The notes under the pieces were generated by a model that ran no database searches, was not told where the DNA came from, and was given only the letters and a program-made list of their open reading frames with translations. From IMG/VR virus record IMGVR_UViG_3300031972_001609, positions 1 through 22,940 of that record: a stretch of 22,940 nucleotides of DNA; one strand, 5' to 3'. A program made the position numbers and the translations under genes. Source of the stretch: a virus. This document shows positions 8,272 through 14,933 of the stretch, in pieces (the first letter of the stretch is position 1; every line of letters starts with the position of its first letter).

Positions 8272-8285
8272 GGAACCTCCGTTCC
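8272..8285 (-). promoter_or_regulatory. Ribosome-binding site displayed in a hairpin loop before the gp13-like gene
   Basis: Minus strand reads GGAAC-GGAG-GTTCC: a perfect 5-bp stem whose four-base loop is exactly the Shine-Dalgarno GGAG. It may present or partly hide the site; effect on translation is inferred. Confidence 0.5.
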
Positions 8286-8288
8286 TTT

Positions 8289-8295
8289 TAAATAG
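8289..8295 (-). promoter_or_regulatory. CTATTTA promoter-like element upstream of the gp13-like gene
   Basis: Minus strand AAAACTATTTAAAAGG ends 21 bases before the ATG at 8267 and follows the T-tract of the terminator at 8302-8339. It is part of the 32-base direct repeat also found at 9349-9380. Confidence 0.5.
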
Positions 8296-8320
8296 TTTTA
8301 GACAAAAGAAAAGCCCCAAG
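8289..8320. repeat. Direct repeat copy A (terminator-promoter cassette)
   Basis: This 32-base stretch matches 9349-9380 at 29 of 32 positions without gaps. Both contain TAAATAGTTTT and AAAGAAAAGCCCCAAG (plus strand), i.e. one arm of the terminator, its T-tract and the CTATTTA element. The copies flank the 223-aa and 60-aa genes. Confidence 0.8.
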
Positions 8321-8339
8321 CAATTGGAGAGCAAGGGGC
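8302..8339 (-). terminator. Intrinsic terminator after the 60-aa gene
   Basis: Minus strand GCCCC-TT-GC / GC-TT-GGGGC with a nine-base loop, followed by TTTTCTTTTG. The stem (8313-8321 with 8331-8339) has two symmetrical T-T mismatches, the same design as the terminator at 9361-9396. Confidence 0.8.
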
Positions 8340-8388
8340 AAACGGAGGACTAACACATATGAATTAGTTACTATACAATATAATTAGT

Positions 8389-8556
8389 TTATTCCTCGGA
8401 AGAAGTCGCTTTTTTCTTAGCAGCTTCCGCTTTTTTCTTTGCAGCAGCTTTTTTCTTTGCTTCATCGGCTTTACGTTTTGCTTCGGCTTGTGCCTCTGCT
8501 TTGCGTTCAGCTTTTTTCTTTGCTGCTCTTCTTTTGTTAATTAAAATTGCAGACAT
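8389..8556 (-). CDS. Small Lys/Ala-rich protein, 55 aa
   Basis: I prefer the ATG at 8556 (MSAILINKRR), two bases after the stop of the 223-aa gene, because GGGGA lies eight bases upstream; the frame also allows an ATG at 8571 giving 60 residues that overlap the previous gene. After a short hydrophobic start, the rest is almost only Ala, Lys, Glu and Arg in repeating blocks such as KRKADEAKKKAAAKKKAEAA, ending ATSSEE. It should form one long positively charged helix or coiled coil. Such a protein could bind DNA or RNA, or be packaged in the head, but low-complexity sequence gives no family. Coupling to the 223-aa gene and the terminator right after it show it is the last gene of a short unit. 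Confidence 0.7.
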   Translation of the reverse strand: MSAILINKRRAAKKKAERKAEAQAEAKRKADEAKKKAAAKKKAEAAKKKATSSEE

Positions 8557-8558
8557 TA

Positions 8559-9230
8559 TTAGAATCCCCAACTAGTATCATAACCACGAAGAATAATCAA
8601 AAGCTTTCCAGCTGTGTATTGTGCACCATCGGCTAGATCAGCACCAGTCAAGTAAAGACCTTTTGTATCAACATCAGTTAGTGCAGGAATAGCAGTAACT
8701 TCTGGGCTGGCGTTATCCAAATCTTCATCCATTATTGGAATAATGTGTCTGTCGCCTTCAACAATATTTCCACCACCTGCTAGTAAAAGAAGATCAGGAG
8801 AAGTGATTGCTGTTCCTAATTTGTTACCGGCAGCATAAGTTTCAAATACAACATCGATGTCTAAAGTTCCACCAGCAGGTAATTCAGTACAAATAATTTC
8901 AGCTTCAAAAAGTCTCCCGTGAATACTATTACTCCATTGGAGTAAATGTGCACCTTCAATCGCAGCAGCTAAAGCAGCAGCTTCGTCTGTAGCATCAGTT
9001 GTTGCACCAATAACATCTTGATCAGTATCAGCACTGTGTATGATAGAACTTCCCTTTCCTTGCAAATCAACTAAAATTTGAGTCTCAATGACACCACCAA
9101 ATTTATACATTTTATGTGACACAATGGCGTCTTTAATACCAGCACCTGCTTGTTTAGAACTATCAAGCTCAGCAGCACCTCTTTTCATCATTGCTTGGAG
9201 CCTTTGCGCTCCTAATCTTCTATTTCCCAT
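8559..9230 (-). CDS. Probable virion structural protein, 223 aa (head-associated)
   Basis: The first 20 residues (MGNRRLGAQRLQAMMKRGAA) form a basic helix; the rest looks beta-rich, with CTELPAGGTLDIDVVF (about 113-128), a Gly-rich LLLLAGGGN, and a C-terminal YLTGADLADGAQYTAGKLLIILRGYD. The TAGKLLI...GYD ending and CTE-x-PAGG...DID pattern recall small beta-rich structural proteins common in marine phages, though I cannot name a family. The gene lies directly after the major capsid gene, where T4-like phages carry a vertex protein or accessory head genes, so a decoration or head-fibre role is possible. AGGAG precedes the ATG at 9230 by eight bases. Unusually, about 110 bases of leader with a kissing-loop RNA fold separate promoter motif and start. 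Confidence 0.75.
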   Translation of the reverse strand: MGNRRLGAQRLQAMMKRGAAELDSSKQAGAGIKDAIVSHKMYKFGGVIETQILVDLQGKGSSIIHSADTDQDVIGATTDATDEAAALAAAIEGAHLLQWSNSIHGRLFEAEIICTELPAGGTLDIDVVFETYAAGNKLGTAITSPDLLLLAGGGNIVEGDRHIIPIMDEDLDNASPEVTAIPALTDVDTKGLYLTGADLADGAQYTAGKLLIILRGYDTSWGF

Positions 9231-9264
9231 AATATTTTCTCCTTTTTATAATTATGGACCTGTT

Positions 9265-9336
9265 TTCTGGTCAGTTTCTACCAGCCCCATTCCGGTAGAG
9301 ACAGTGAGCAGGGGCCTCGCTCAAAGGAGACCAGAA
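9265..9336 (-). ncRNA. Candidate structured leader RNA: three-way junction with kissing loops
   Basis: On the minus strand an 8-bp closing stem P1 (TTCTGGTC 9336-9329 with GACCAGAA 9272-9265) encloses two hairpins. P2 is TGAGC/GCTCA (9323-9319 with 9309-9305) with loop GAGGCCCCT. P3 is TCTACC/GGTAGA (9299-9294 with 9282-9277), extendable by G-T and G-C to eight pairs, with GGGG in its loop. Loop 2 GCCCC can pair with GGGGC of hairpin 3. The layout resembles purine-riboswitch topology, but the junction bases do not match that class. It starts about 12 bases after a CTATTTA element and ends 34 bases before the gene, so it is probably the 5' leader of the 223-aa gene. Pairing is read directly; function is unknown. 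Confidence 0.55.
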
Positions 9337-9348
9337 TTCAAGTCGTAG

Positions 9349-9355
9349 TAAATAG
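9349..9355 (-). promoter_or_regulatory. CTATTTA promoter-like element upstream of the leader RNA and 223-aa gene
   Basis: Minus strand AAAACTATTTACTACG lies between the capsid-gene terminator and the structured leader, 118 bases before the ATG at 9230. This is the only copy with a long leader. Confidence 0.5.
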
Positions 9356-9380
9356 TTTTCAAAAAAAGAAAAGCCCCAAG
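9349..9380. repeat. Direct repeat copy B (terminator-promoter cassette)
   Basis: Partner of 8289-8320, identical at 29 of 32 positions. Together the copies bracket the leader RNA, the 223-aa gene and the Lys/Ala-rich gene. Confidence 0.8.
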
Positions 9381-9396
9381 GAAAATCCAAGGGGCT
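9361..9396 (-). terminator. Intrinsic terminator after the major capsid gene
   Basis: Minus strand AGCCCC-TT-GGA / TCC-TT-GGGGCT with a three-base loop (9372-9396), followed by TTTTCTTTTTTT. It lies about 30 bases beyond the capsid stop codon. Confidence 0.85.
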
Positions 9397-9427
9397 CTCA
9401 TGATGAATAAATTCAACTAATCAAAGA

Positions 9428-11284
9428 TTAGGAAGAACCTTCTTCACCTAAAAGACCACGAACAAGTACAATACCGTACATATCAGGACGAACCATCTTC
9501 TTACCGTATCGAGTCATTACGCCTTTACGTGGCACAAAGTCCTCAACACCGAAGATTGTAGGTGTTGTTTGTAGTGGAACGTAAGGTGCATAAACGTATC
9601 CTGATTCTAAGAAAGAATTACCTTTACGTCCAACAAGAATAGCGTTTCTTGGGAAGTAAGGGTCAACGATTACATCAAACTTACGAGAAAGAGAACCTGT
9701 CTTAACAGCTCCGATTTCACCTCTATCAGCATCAGCTGTAACGTTAGCACGGAACCCAGAAGTAAATTCTAAAATATTAGCAACTTCAGGACCACAAACG
9801 ACATAGTTAGCTCCACCACGAAGTGTTTTTAAGTGTATTTGAGCAGAAACATCATTAATGGTTTCAATAAGAGTTTCGTACCATTCTGAAACAGTTCCTG
9901 TAAAATCAGGAGCAGCAGAAGAAGCACCAAGTTCTTGACCAGTTATTTTGTTTACAAAGAGACCTGGGGAACGAGACCAGTAGTACTTAGCAGCAGTTGC
10001 GCCATTTACAAGATCAGCAAGAAGCTCACGGTCGATTTCCAAAGCAATTTGCTCAGAAAGAATAGAAGTCAATTCAACCTCAGCATCAAGATTATGATAA
10101 GCATTCAAATCTTGACCCAACTCAGGTGTCCACTTAGCCTTAAGCTTTTTGGTCTGTGTTGTGATTGCGATTGAATCTACCTTGATGTCAATTTCTGGCA
10201 TCTGTTCTGCACCTTCAAATGGGAAGTTAAATCCGTCAATTGCTCCAAGCTTGTTAGTTGTTGAAGTAATAGCATCTTCCAAAGGTCCTAAGATTTTAGC
10301 TGCATCAATGACAACAGCTGTTGTACCAGTTGCACCTTCAGCATATGTACCACCAGTATCAATGATAAAGAATCTAACAGCAGCGGCTTGTGATGTCAAT
10401 CCAGAATAGATTGCCGATCCACCAGAAGTTCCAGCTTTAACGTGATGAGTTAAACGTCTTACTTGACTACAAGAAGCTAGCGCCATAGATACATCAGTAA
10501 CATTGTCTAAAGCTGTTTTGAGGTCATTACCGTCTGCTGAGAATTGTAACTCAAATGCAGACAAGTTATCAAAGTTTGCTTGAGCTGCAAATTCATCTTT
10601 AGCAATATCAACAACGATGACATGGTCATTAGACTCTACATTCATTAAATCTGGGTCGAATCTCAATAGTCTAGCTTGGGCTTCTGTTAAGTTGCCATCT
10701 AATTTGATAACATTCTTAACAACAATAGCAGCCGCTCCAGCAGCAATTTCAGTAGCAACAGAACCAGTAGGTGAGGAATAGGCATAACCAACTTGTTGTC
10801 TTAGGCCGCCAATGCTTTCAGCATTGGTAGCTTCCACAAGATTAACACCACCTGTGATTTGCGATGCAACTTGATTTGTGCCATAAATTGATTTTTCAGG
10901 TGTATTACCCATGCGAGAAGTCTGGTCGGCTTGACCAGCAACGTTTGGTGAATAAACGAAATCAAGGAAGAAGATAAGACCACTTGGAAGAGACATCGGT
11001 TGAACCGAAACCAATTCATTAGCAATCAAACCTGCAAATACGCGACGAACGATAGGAAACGCCACAGAAGCGAAACCTTCAACATCACCAGCACTCATAG
11101 AAGAACTCTCGCGTAAAAGTTCTTTGGCTTGGTTTTCGAGAAGACGTGCCATGTTTTGACGTGAATTTTGTGTATCTAAACCTTCCAAAAGACCAGTAGC
11201 TTCCCACTTACGTAGTAAAGCTTGACCTTCTTTTTTCATATCACGATTAACAATGCCTTCTGATAATTTTTGTATTATAGACAT
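9428..11284 (-). CDS. 23: Major capsid protein precursor (gp23-like)
   Basis: A 618-residue HK97-fold capsid protein of the T4 gp23 family. Family features are NMARLLENQAKELLRE near residues 44-59, FPIVRRVFAGLIANELVSVQPM (76-97), KKLKAKWTPELGQDLNAYHN (379-398) with DAEVEL and LEIDREL after it, and the C-terminal SGYVYAPYVPL and FVPRKGVMTRYGKK. T4 gp23 is 521 residues; the ~100 extra residues mostly lie between about 110 and 370, suggesting an enlarged insertion domain on the capsid surface. The gp21-type protease cleaves after (L/I)-x-E; LRE at 57-59 is a good processing site, close to T4's Glu65. AAGGAG precedes the ATG at 11284, 27 bases after the scaffold stop. A strong terminator follows. 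Confidence 0.95.
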   Translation of the reverse strand: MSIIQKLSEGIVNRDMKKEGQALLRKWEATGLLEGLDTQNSRQNMARLLENQAKELLRESSSMSAGDVEGFASVAFPIVRRVFAGLIANELVSVQPMSLPSGLIFFLDFVYSPNVAGQADQTSRMGNTPEKSIYGTNQVASQITGGVNLVEATNAESIGGLRQQVGYAYSSPTGSVATEIAAGAAAIVVKNVIKLDGNLTEAQARLLRFDPDLMNVESNDHVIVVDIAKDEFAAQANFDNLSAFELQFSADGNDLKTALDNVTDVSMALASCSQVRRLTHHVKAGTSGGSAIYSGLTSQAAAVRFFIIDTGGTYAEGATGTTAVVIDAAKILGPLEDAITSTTNKLGAIDGFNFPFEGAEQMPEIDIKVDSIAITTQTKKLKAKWTPELGQDLNAYHNLDAEVELTSILSEQIALEIDRELLADLVNGATAAKYYWSRSPGLFVNKITGQELGASSAAPDFTGTVSEWYETLIETINDVSAQIHLKTLRGGANYVVCGPEVANILEFTSGFRANVTADADRGEIGAVKTGSLSRKFDVIVDPYFPRNAILVGRKGNSFLESGYVYAPYVPLQTTPTIFGVEDFVPRKGVMTRYGKKMVRPDMYGIVLVRGLLGEEGSS

Positions 11285-11311
11285 ATTTAATTTCTCCTTT
11301 ATATTATTATA

Positions 11312-12361
11312 TTAGTCTAAGCCAGCAAGTTTTTTCATTCTGGAAGCAAAATCATGCGTCTCGGTAATGTTTTCTTGCTTGCGTCGTGGCAGATGTGCAG
11401 AAAGAACCTGTTTTCTCTGTACTGACTCACTAAGTGATTTTGGACCACGCTCTTTGCGAGTTCCCACTGTAGTTTCTTTAAGAGTAGTGTAAAGAGTCTT
11501 TGCTTCTTTCAAAGTCTCCGCCGTTGCGATAGCTTCGACAATTTTATCTTTTTGTCGCTCATTCAAGGAGGCATCGCGTAAAACTTTATTGCTATACAAT
11601 AGTCTAGCATTTTGTAAAACCATTTCTTCTAACTTACCTTTCATGTCATCAAGAACAGATCTCATTTGATCTTGCTTGTCTTGATACATGAGGACAGAGT
11701 TTTTCAATTCTCCAACCTGTTTTTCTAATTCATCAGCAGCTTCTTTGTGAGCTGTTGATTGTTGTGCTGCCATTTCCATTTCAGCATCATATTTTCTTGC
11801 TCCGTTGTCTGTTACAAAGTGTCCATGCTTGACTTCACCTACATCAACAACGAGGCTTTCATCAATAATCATATCTTCGTCTTCTTCAAGCAAAGATAGA
11901 AGCTCATTTATAAGATCATCTTCTTCTCCTTCTTGTAGAAGTCCTTCTAAACCGCCCATATCTCCACCTCCAGCAGGTTCAGCCTCCATAGGCTCATCAC
12001 TACCTAGACCAACGTCTTGAGCTAATGATTCAGTATCCTGCGGCTGTTCTCCAGCACTTTCCGGATCAGCCTCTGCTTGTGCTTTAATTGATTCCAAATC
12101 AAGCCTAAAATCTTCTGGATTGAATTCAAACTCTAGTTCCATTTCAACAGGTTTGTCTTCTGTAAGATCAGGATCAGAAGCATAAGGAATTTCCATATCT
12201 TCATTAATAGTTTCTAGAGACTCGTTACTTTCTAACAACTCTTCAACAGCAGCTTTAATTTCTGTGGAATATTTGTCAATTACAGCCTGTTCTGCATTTT
12301 TGAGAGCTGCTTCTTTTAAAGCCTTTGCATCCACAATTGCTTGTTCTAACATAGATGACAT
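11312..12361 (-). CDS. 22: Prohead core scaffolding protein (gp22-like)
   Basis: A 349-residue protein directly before the capsid gene. It has an N-terminal helix, a very acidic region (about residues 40-180, with runs such as EEGEEDDLINELLSLLEEDED), a coiled-coil segment near 195-255, and a basic C-terminus ending ASRMKKLAGLD. Composition, position and the RMKKL-type end fit the T4 gp22 scaffold, which forms the core of the prohead and is cut into small peptides by the gp21 protease. Many (L/I)-x-E sites are present, as expected for such a substrate. T4 gp22 is 269 residues, so this one is longer. The ATG at 12361 has AGGAG about eight bases upstream and a CTATTTA element 36 bases upstream. 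Confidence 0.85.
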   Translation of the reverse strand: MSSMLEQAIVDAKALKEAALKNAEQAVIDKYSTEIKAAVEELLESNESLETINEDMEIPYASDPDLTEDKPVEMELEFEFNPEDFRLDLESIKAQAEADPESAGEQPQDTESLAQDVGLGSDEPMEAEPAGGGDMGGLEGLLQEGEEDDLINELLSLLEEDEDMIIDESLVVDVGEVKHGHFVTDNGARKYDAEMEMAAQQSTAHKEAADELEKQVGELKNSVLMYQDKQDQMRSVLDDMKGKLEEMVLQNARLLYSNKVLRDASLNERQKDKIVEAIATAETLKEAKTLYTTLKETTVGTRKERGPKSLSESVQRKQVLSAHLPRRKQENITETHDFASRMKKLAGLD

Positions 12362-12380
12362 CTATAATCTCCTATTCTAA

Positions 12381-12392
12381 ATAAACGTTTAT
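12381..12392. repeat. Perfect 12-bp palindrome ATAAACGTTTAT in the scaffold gene leader
   Basis: A perfect inverted repeat with no spacer lies between the CTATTTA element and the ribosome-binding site of the scaffold gene. It could be a protein-binding site or chance in AT-rich DNA. Confidence 0.35.
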
Positions 12393-12397
12393 CACAA

Positions 12398-12404
12398 TAA
12401 ATAG
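12398..12404 (-). promoter_or_regulatory. CTATTTA promoter-like element upstream of the scaffold-capsid pair
   Basis: Minus strand TAAACTATTTATTGTG ends 36 bases before the scaffold ATG. It would drive scaffold and major capsid genes together, ending at the terminator at 9361-9396. Confidence 0.5.
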
Positions 12405-12434
12405 TTTAGTGAATAAGAAAAGAACACTCTATTG

Positions 12435-13049
12435 TCAAGAGAGAGATATGGTGCCTGTTTTTAATGCACCATCAGAATATTTTACTCTTACTTTGAGTTG
12501 ATTGTTTCCTTCGTCTAGGTAGAAAGAAATACTTTCGTTATTTAAGAACTCAGAAGGTGTTTCGGAGCCGGTTGTCTGTATGATTGTTCTACCGTTAAGT
12601 ATGGTATCTCCTTCTACATGAAGTATAGTGTCTGGATTGGTAGTGCCGATTCCAACACGTCCATTTCCTGCTATCCTCATTCTTTCAGCAGTACCATCGC
12701 CATCTGTCGTCATAAAAATTATTTCATCATTAACAGACTGACAACCTATAATCATCCCCTCTGAAGAGTCAACTTGAATAAACGCTGTATCTACACCATC
12801 GGTCTCAAATTGTATTTCTCTATAATGATTTCCTGCTTTTCCTATTCTCAATCCTTCAGTGACTGAGCCACTAATATGAAGTGGGACGGTTGTTGTTATA
12901 ATGTTGTTCTCAATCTTTAGTCTTGTTGATCCGCTGGTTTGAAAATCTATTTGATCTTCTCCGAAATCTATTAATGTATCTCTCTGTGTATCGTCGGCTG
13001 CTTTGAGGTCTCCGATAACTTGCGAACCTTTTGAATATTTGTATCCCAC
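12435..13049 (-). CDS. Fibre/appendage-like protein, 204 aa
   Basis: The start is a GTG at 13049 with AAGGAG seven bases upstream, and a CTATTTA element 19 bases upstream. The protein is beta-rich with DTLIDFGEDQIDFQTSGSTRLKI (about 25-47), HISGSVTEGLRIG, and NGRVGIGTTNPDTILHVEGD (about 128-147). The GxVGIGTTxPxxxLHV motif is common in phage fibres and other trimeric beta-rich surface proteins, often next to intramolecular chaperone or attachment domains. A weaker copy (NNRVGIGRADPQKTLEV) occurs in the 1536-residue protein of the same cluster. No chaperone domain is seen. Its likely role is a structural piece of a virion appendage; the location on the particle is unknown. Confidence 0.75.
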   Translation of the reverse strand: MGYKYSKGSQVIGDLKAADDTQRDTLIDFGEDQIDFQTSGSTRLKIENNIITTTVPLHISGSVTEGLRIGKAGNHYREIQFETDGVDTAFIQVDSSEGMIIGCQSVNDEIIFMTTDGDGTAERMRIAGNGRVGIGTTNPDTILHVEGDTILNGRTIIQTTGSETPSEFLNNESISFYLDEGNNQLKVRVKYSDGALKTGTISLS

Positions 13050-13068
13050 AACTTTCTCCTTTTAAGAA

Positions 13069-13075
13069 TAAATAG
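13069..13075 (-). promoter_or_regulatory. CTATTTA promoter-like element upstream of the 204-aa gene
   Basis: Minus strand TTTTTCTATTTATTC starts directly after the T-tract of the terminator at 13076-13100 and ends 19 bases before the GTG start. It is the one copy lacking the A before CTATTTA. Confidence 0.5.
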
Positions 13076-13100
13076 AAAAAGGTCGAGCTTTCGCCCGACC
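13076..13100 (-). terminator. Intrinsic terminator after the 567-aa fibre-like gene
   Basis: Minus strand GGTCGGGC-GAAA-GCTCGACC followed by TTTTT: an 8-bp stem (one G-T pair) with a GAAA tetraloop at 13081-13100. Textbook Rho-independent form. Confidence 0.9.
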
Positions 13101-13145
13101 TTCTTTTGAGAACATAAGATAATAATCTTTAAATTTAAAAAATGA

Positions 13146-14849
13146 TTAGAAAATCATCCAGTTGTTTGTACCTTCTAAGATCAACTTAATAGAAGCGTTT
13201 GGTGATTCAAGTTGGATTGAAGGGTAACCATCAAAAGTGTACCCTGACGGAGCAGCACCTGAAATTGTCAAAACAACAGCTTCTGAAACTAAAGGTCCAG
13301 CTTTAATGTTAATTTCATCACCAGCAGAAAAACCAGAAGATGCAATAAGAGCTGTAGCAGAAGCAGTTATATTGAACAAGTCAACCATACTGTCATCAGA
13401 TATAGTCATATTAGCACCAGTGCTTACATTAACAGTTCTTTTGATTTTTGCAGCAGAGTCGGCAGTTACACCAGTTTGGAAGTAAGTCTTTAATGAAGTA
13501 ACATTAATTTGCTTCATAGTGTCATCAGCATCGTTAAATAGCACAGCATCACCATCAACAACAGTAGCTGTTTCTACAGTAGAACCACCATCAAGAAGAA
13601 GGAATTCCGCCGAAGTTACGTTAGCATTACCAACAGCACCAGCAAGAAGTGGAACGTGACCAGTTAAGTCAGGAAGTGTGATTGTCTTATCTGATCCTTG
13701 AGCGTCAGCAGCAGTAAGAATAACTTCATTACCATCTGGGGTTGATCCTTCAAAAGCAACTGAAGAAGTTACAACAAACCCTTGTTGGATTTCTACAGAA
13801 GAGCCTTGAACTATTAAATCACCAGAGATAACAACGTTTCCGTTACCAACTGTTAATTGAGCAGTGTCGTTAACCGACATTTTAATTTCATTTGCTGATC
13901 CAAAATCAATATACTCTTGATTAGCAGCAGTACCAATCTTACCAATACTTGAATTAATAATAGAAGTAATACCAACTTGAGCAGCAGCAACTTTTATACC
14001 ACCAGATCCTAATGCAAGACCAGGGTTTGTGTCTAATTTGATTTGAACTGCTCGATCAGGACCGTTTAAGTCAAGACCACCAGACGAATGAACGTTCACT
14101 TGGAGTACTCCACTGTTTTCACCAAGTCCATCTCCTGCTAAATCCAAAGTATTCACAGAAAGTCCATCACCATCAAGTGTAAGACCAGCGTCTGTTTTTA
14201 CTTTTGCTGTTAAGCCACCAGGAGCTAGTTGAAGACCTGGGTTTGTACCTAATTTGATACCAGCTTGTCCACCAGGACCACTTACATCGAGACCCCCTGA
14301 AGCGTTTAGGTTTAATTTTATCGCGTTAGAAACAACAGTCACACCATCACCAGCAACGTTAGCATCTAACATTGAACCTTCAATTGTACCAGCACCAATT
14401 GTTAAAGCACCACCAGAAGCAACAGTAGCATCACCAGAAATTTTAGCAAAACCGTGTTCTATAATTTTTACAATCTGTGTTTGAACCATTGTAGAACCAG
14501 AGTTATGAACAAATCCGTGACTGTCAAGTAACAAACCAGTTCCGACTGTTGTGCCTCCGTCAACAATGTTTAGCTCAGCAGAAGTCGAGGTGACAGCAGC
14601 TAATTTAGTAAAGTCTGCTTGAACCAAACCACCAACACCATCAAGTGCTAAACCAGCAAGAGTTGTCATATCAGCAGCAACAAGTCCAGAACTAGCAAGA
14701 ATGTTTAGTTCGGCAGGTGTAGCAGTAACAGCTGTTCCACCGATAGATAGAGAAGAACCAGAAAGAGCAGCAGCTTCTGCTTTGATCTGTCCTTCTTGGA
14801 CGAGAGATCCACTTAAACGAGCGGCCCCCAATTGAAATTTATAAGCCAT
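13146..14849 (-). CDS. Fibre/appendage-like repeat protein, 567 aa
   Basis: A low-complexity, beta-rich, Gly/Ser/Thr/Ala-rich protein. The N-terminus has TPAELNIL (44-51) and TSAELNIVDGGTTVGT (89-104), a repeat type frequent in T4-like phage fibres; a third relative, TSAEFLLLDGGSTVET, occurs later. Two longer repeats share SGGLD(V/L)-x-GP...IKL-x-TNPGL-x-L-x-x-GG (about 184-212 and 256-284). The C-terminal ~90 residues, ending IQLESPNASIKLILEGTNNW, resemble the C-terminus of the 339-aa neighbour. AGGAG-like GGAGG precedes the ATG at 14849. A fibre, whisker or head appendage is likely. The protein lacks any recognisable enzyme or receptor-binding motif, so host specificity cannot be judged. 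Confidence 0.8.
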   Translation of the reverse strand: MAYKFQLGAARLSGSLVQEGQIKAEAAALSGSSLSIGGTAVTATPAELNILASSGLVAADMTTLAGLALDGVGGLVQADFTKLAAVTSTSAELNIVDGGTTVGTGLLLDSHGFVHNSGSTMVQTQIVKIIEHGFAKISGDATVASGGALTIGAGTIEGSMLDANVAGDGVTVVSNAIKLNLNASGGLDVSGPGGQAGIKLGTNPGLQLAPGGLTAKVKTDAGLTLDGDGLSVNTLDLAGDGLGENSGVLQVNVHSSGGLDLNGPDRAVQIKLDTNPGLALGSGGIKVAAAQVGITSIINSSIGKIGTAANQEYIDFGSANEIKMSVNDTAQLTVGNGNVVISGDLIVQGSSVEIQQGFVVTSSVAFEGSTPDGNEVILTAADAQGSDKTITLPDLTGHVPLLAGAVGNANVTSAEFLLLDGGSTVETATVVDGDAVLFNDADDTMKQINVTSLKTYFQTGVTADSAAKIKRTVNVSTGANMTISDDSMVDLFNITASATALIASSGFSAGDEINIKAGPLVSEAVVLTISGAAPSGYTFDGYPSIQLESPNASIKLILEGTNNWMIF

Positions 14850-14884
14850 ATTTTAATCCTCCATGAAACAATATGTTATAACAA

Positions 14885-14899
14885 AGACACTGTGTGTCT
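14885..14899 (-). terminator. Weak hairpin between the 339-aa and 567-aa genes
   Basis: Minus strand AGACAC-ACA-GTGTCT followed by TTGTTATAAC: a 6-bp stem, extendable by one G-T pair, with a poor T-tract. It may attenuate transcription or only be a leader hairpin. Confidence 0.35.
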
Positions 14900-14933
14900 C
14901 GGTTTATAAGTAGAAACTAGTTTTTCAATCTAC

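Noticed and set aside
9265-9336. Assignment of the leader RNA as a purine riboswitch
   Set aside because: P1-P2-P3 with kissing loops is similar in shape, but the conserved junction bases of that class are absent and the neighbouring gene is not a purine gene.
12427-12441. Hairpin CTCT/AGAG after the 204-aa gene as a terminator
   Set aside because: The stem has only four pairs and the following tract is interrupted (TGTTCTTTTCTT), so support is too weak.
13535-13541. TAAATAG (plus) inside the 567-aa gene as another promoter element
   Set aside because: No start codon follows at the usual distance and it lies within coding sequence; treated as chance background.
14254-14849. Possible CRISPR-like or tandem DNA repeat in the 567-aa gene
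   Set aside because: Repetition is at protein level (fibre-type repeats); DNA copies are diverged and lack repeat-spacer regularity.
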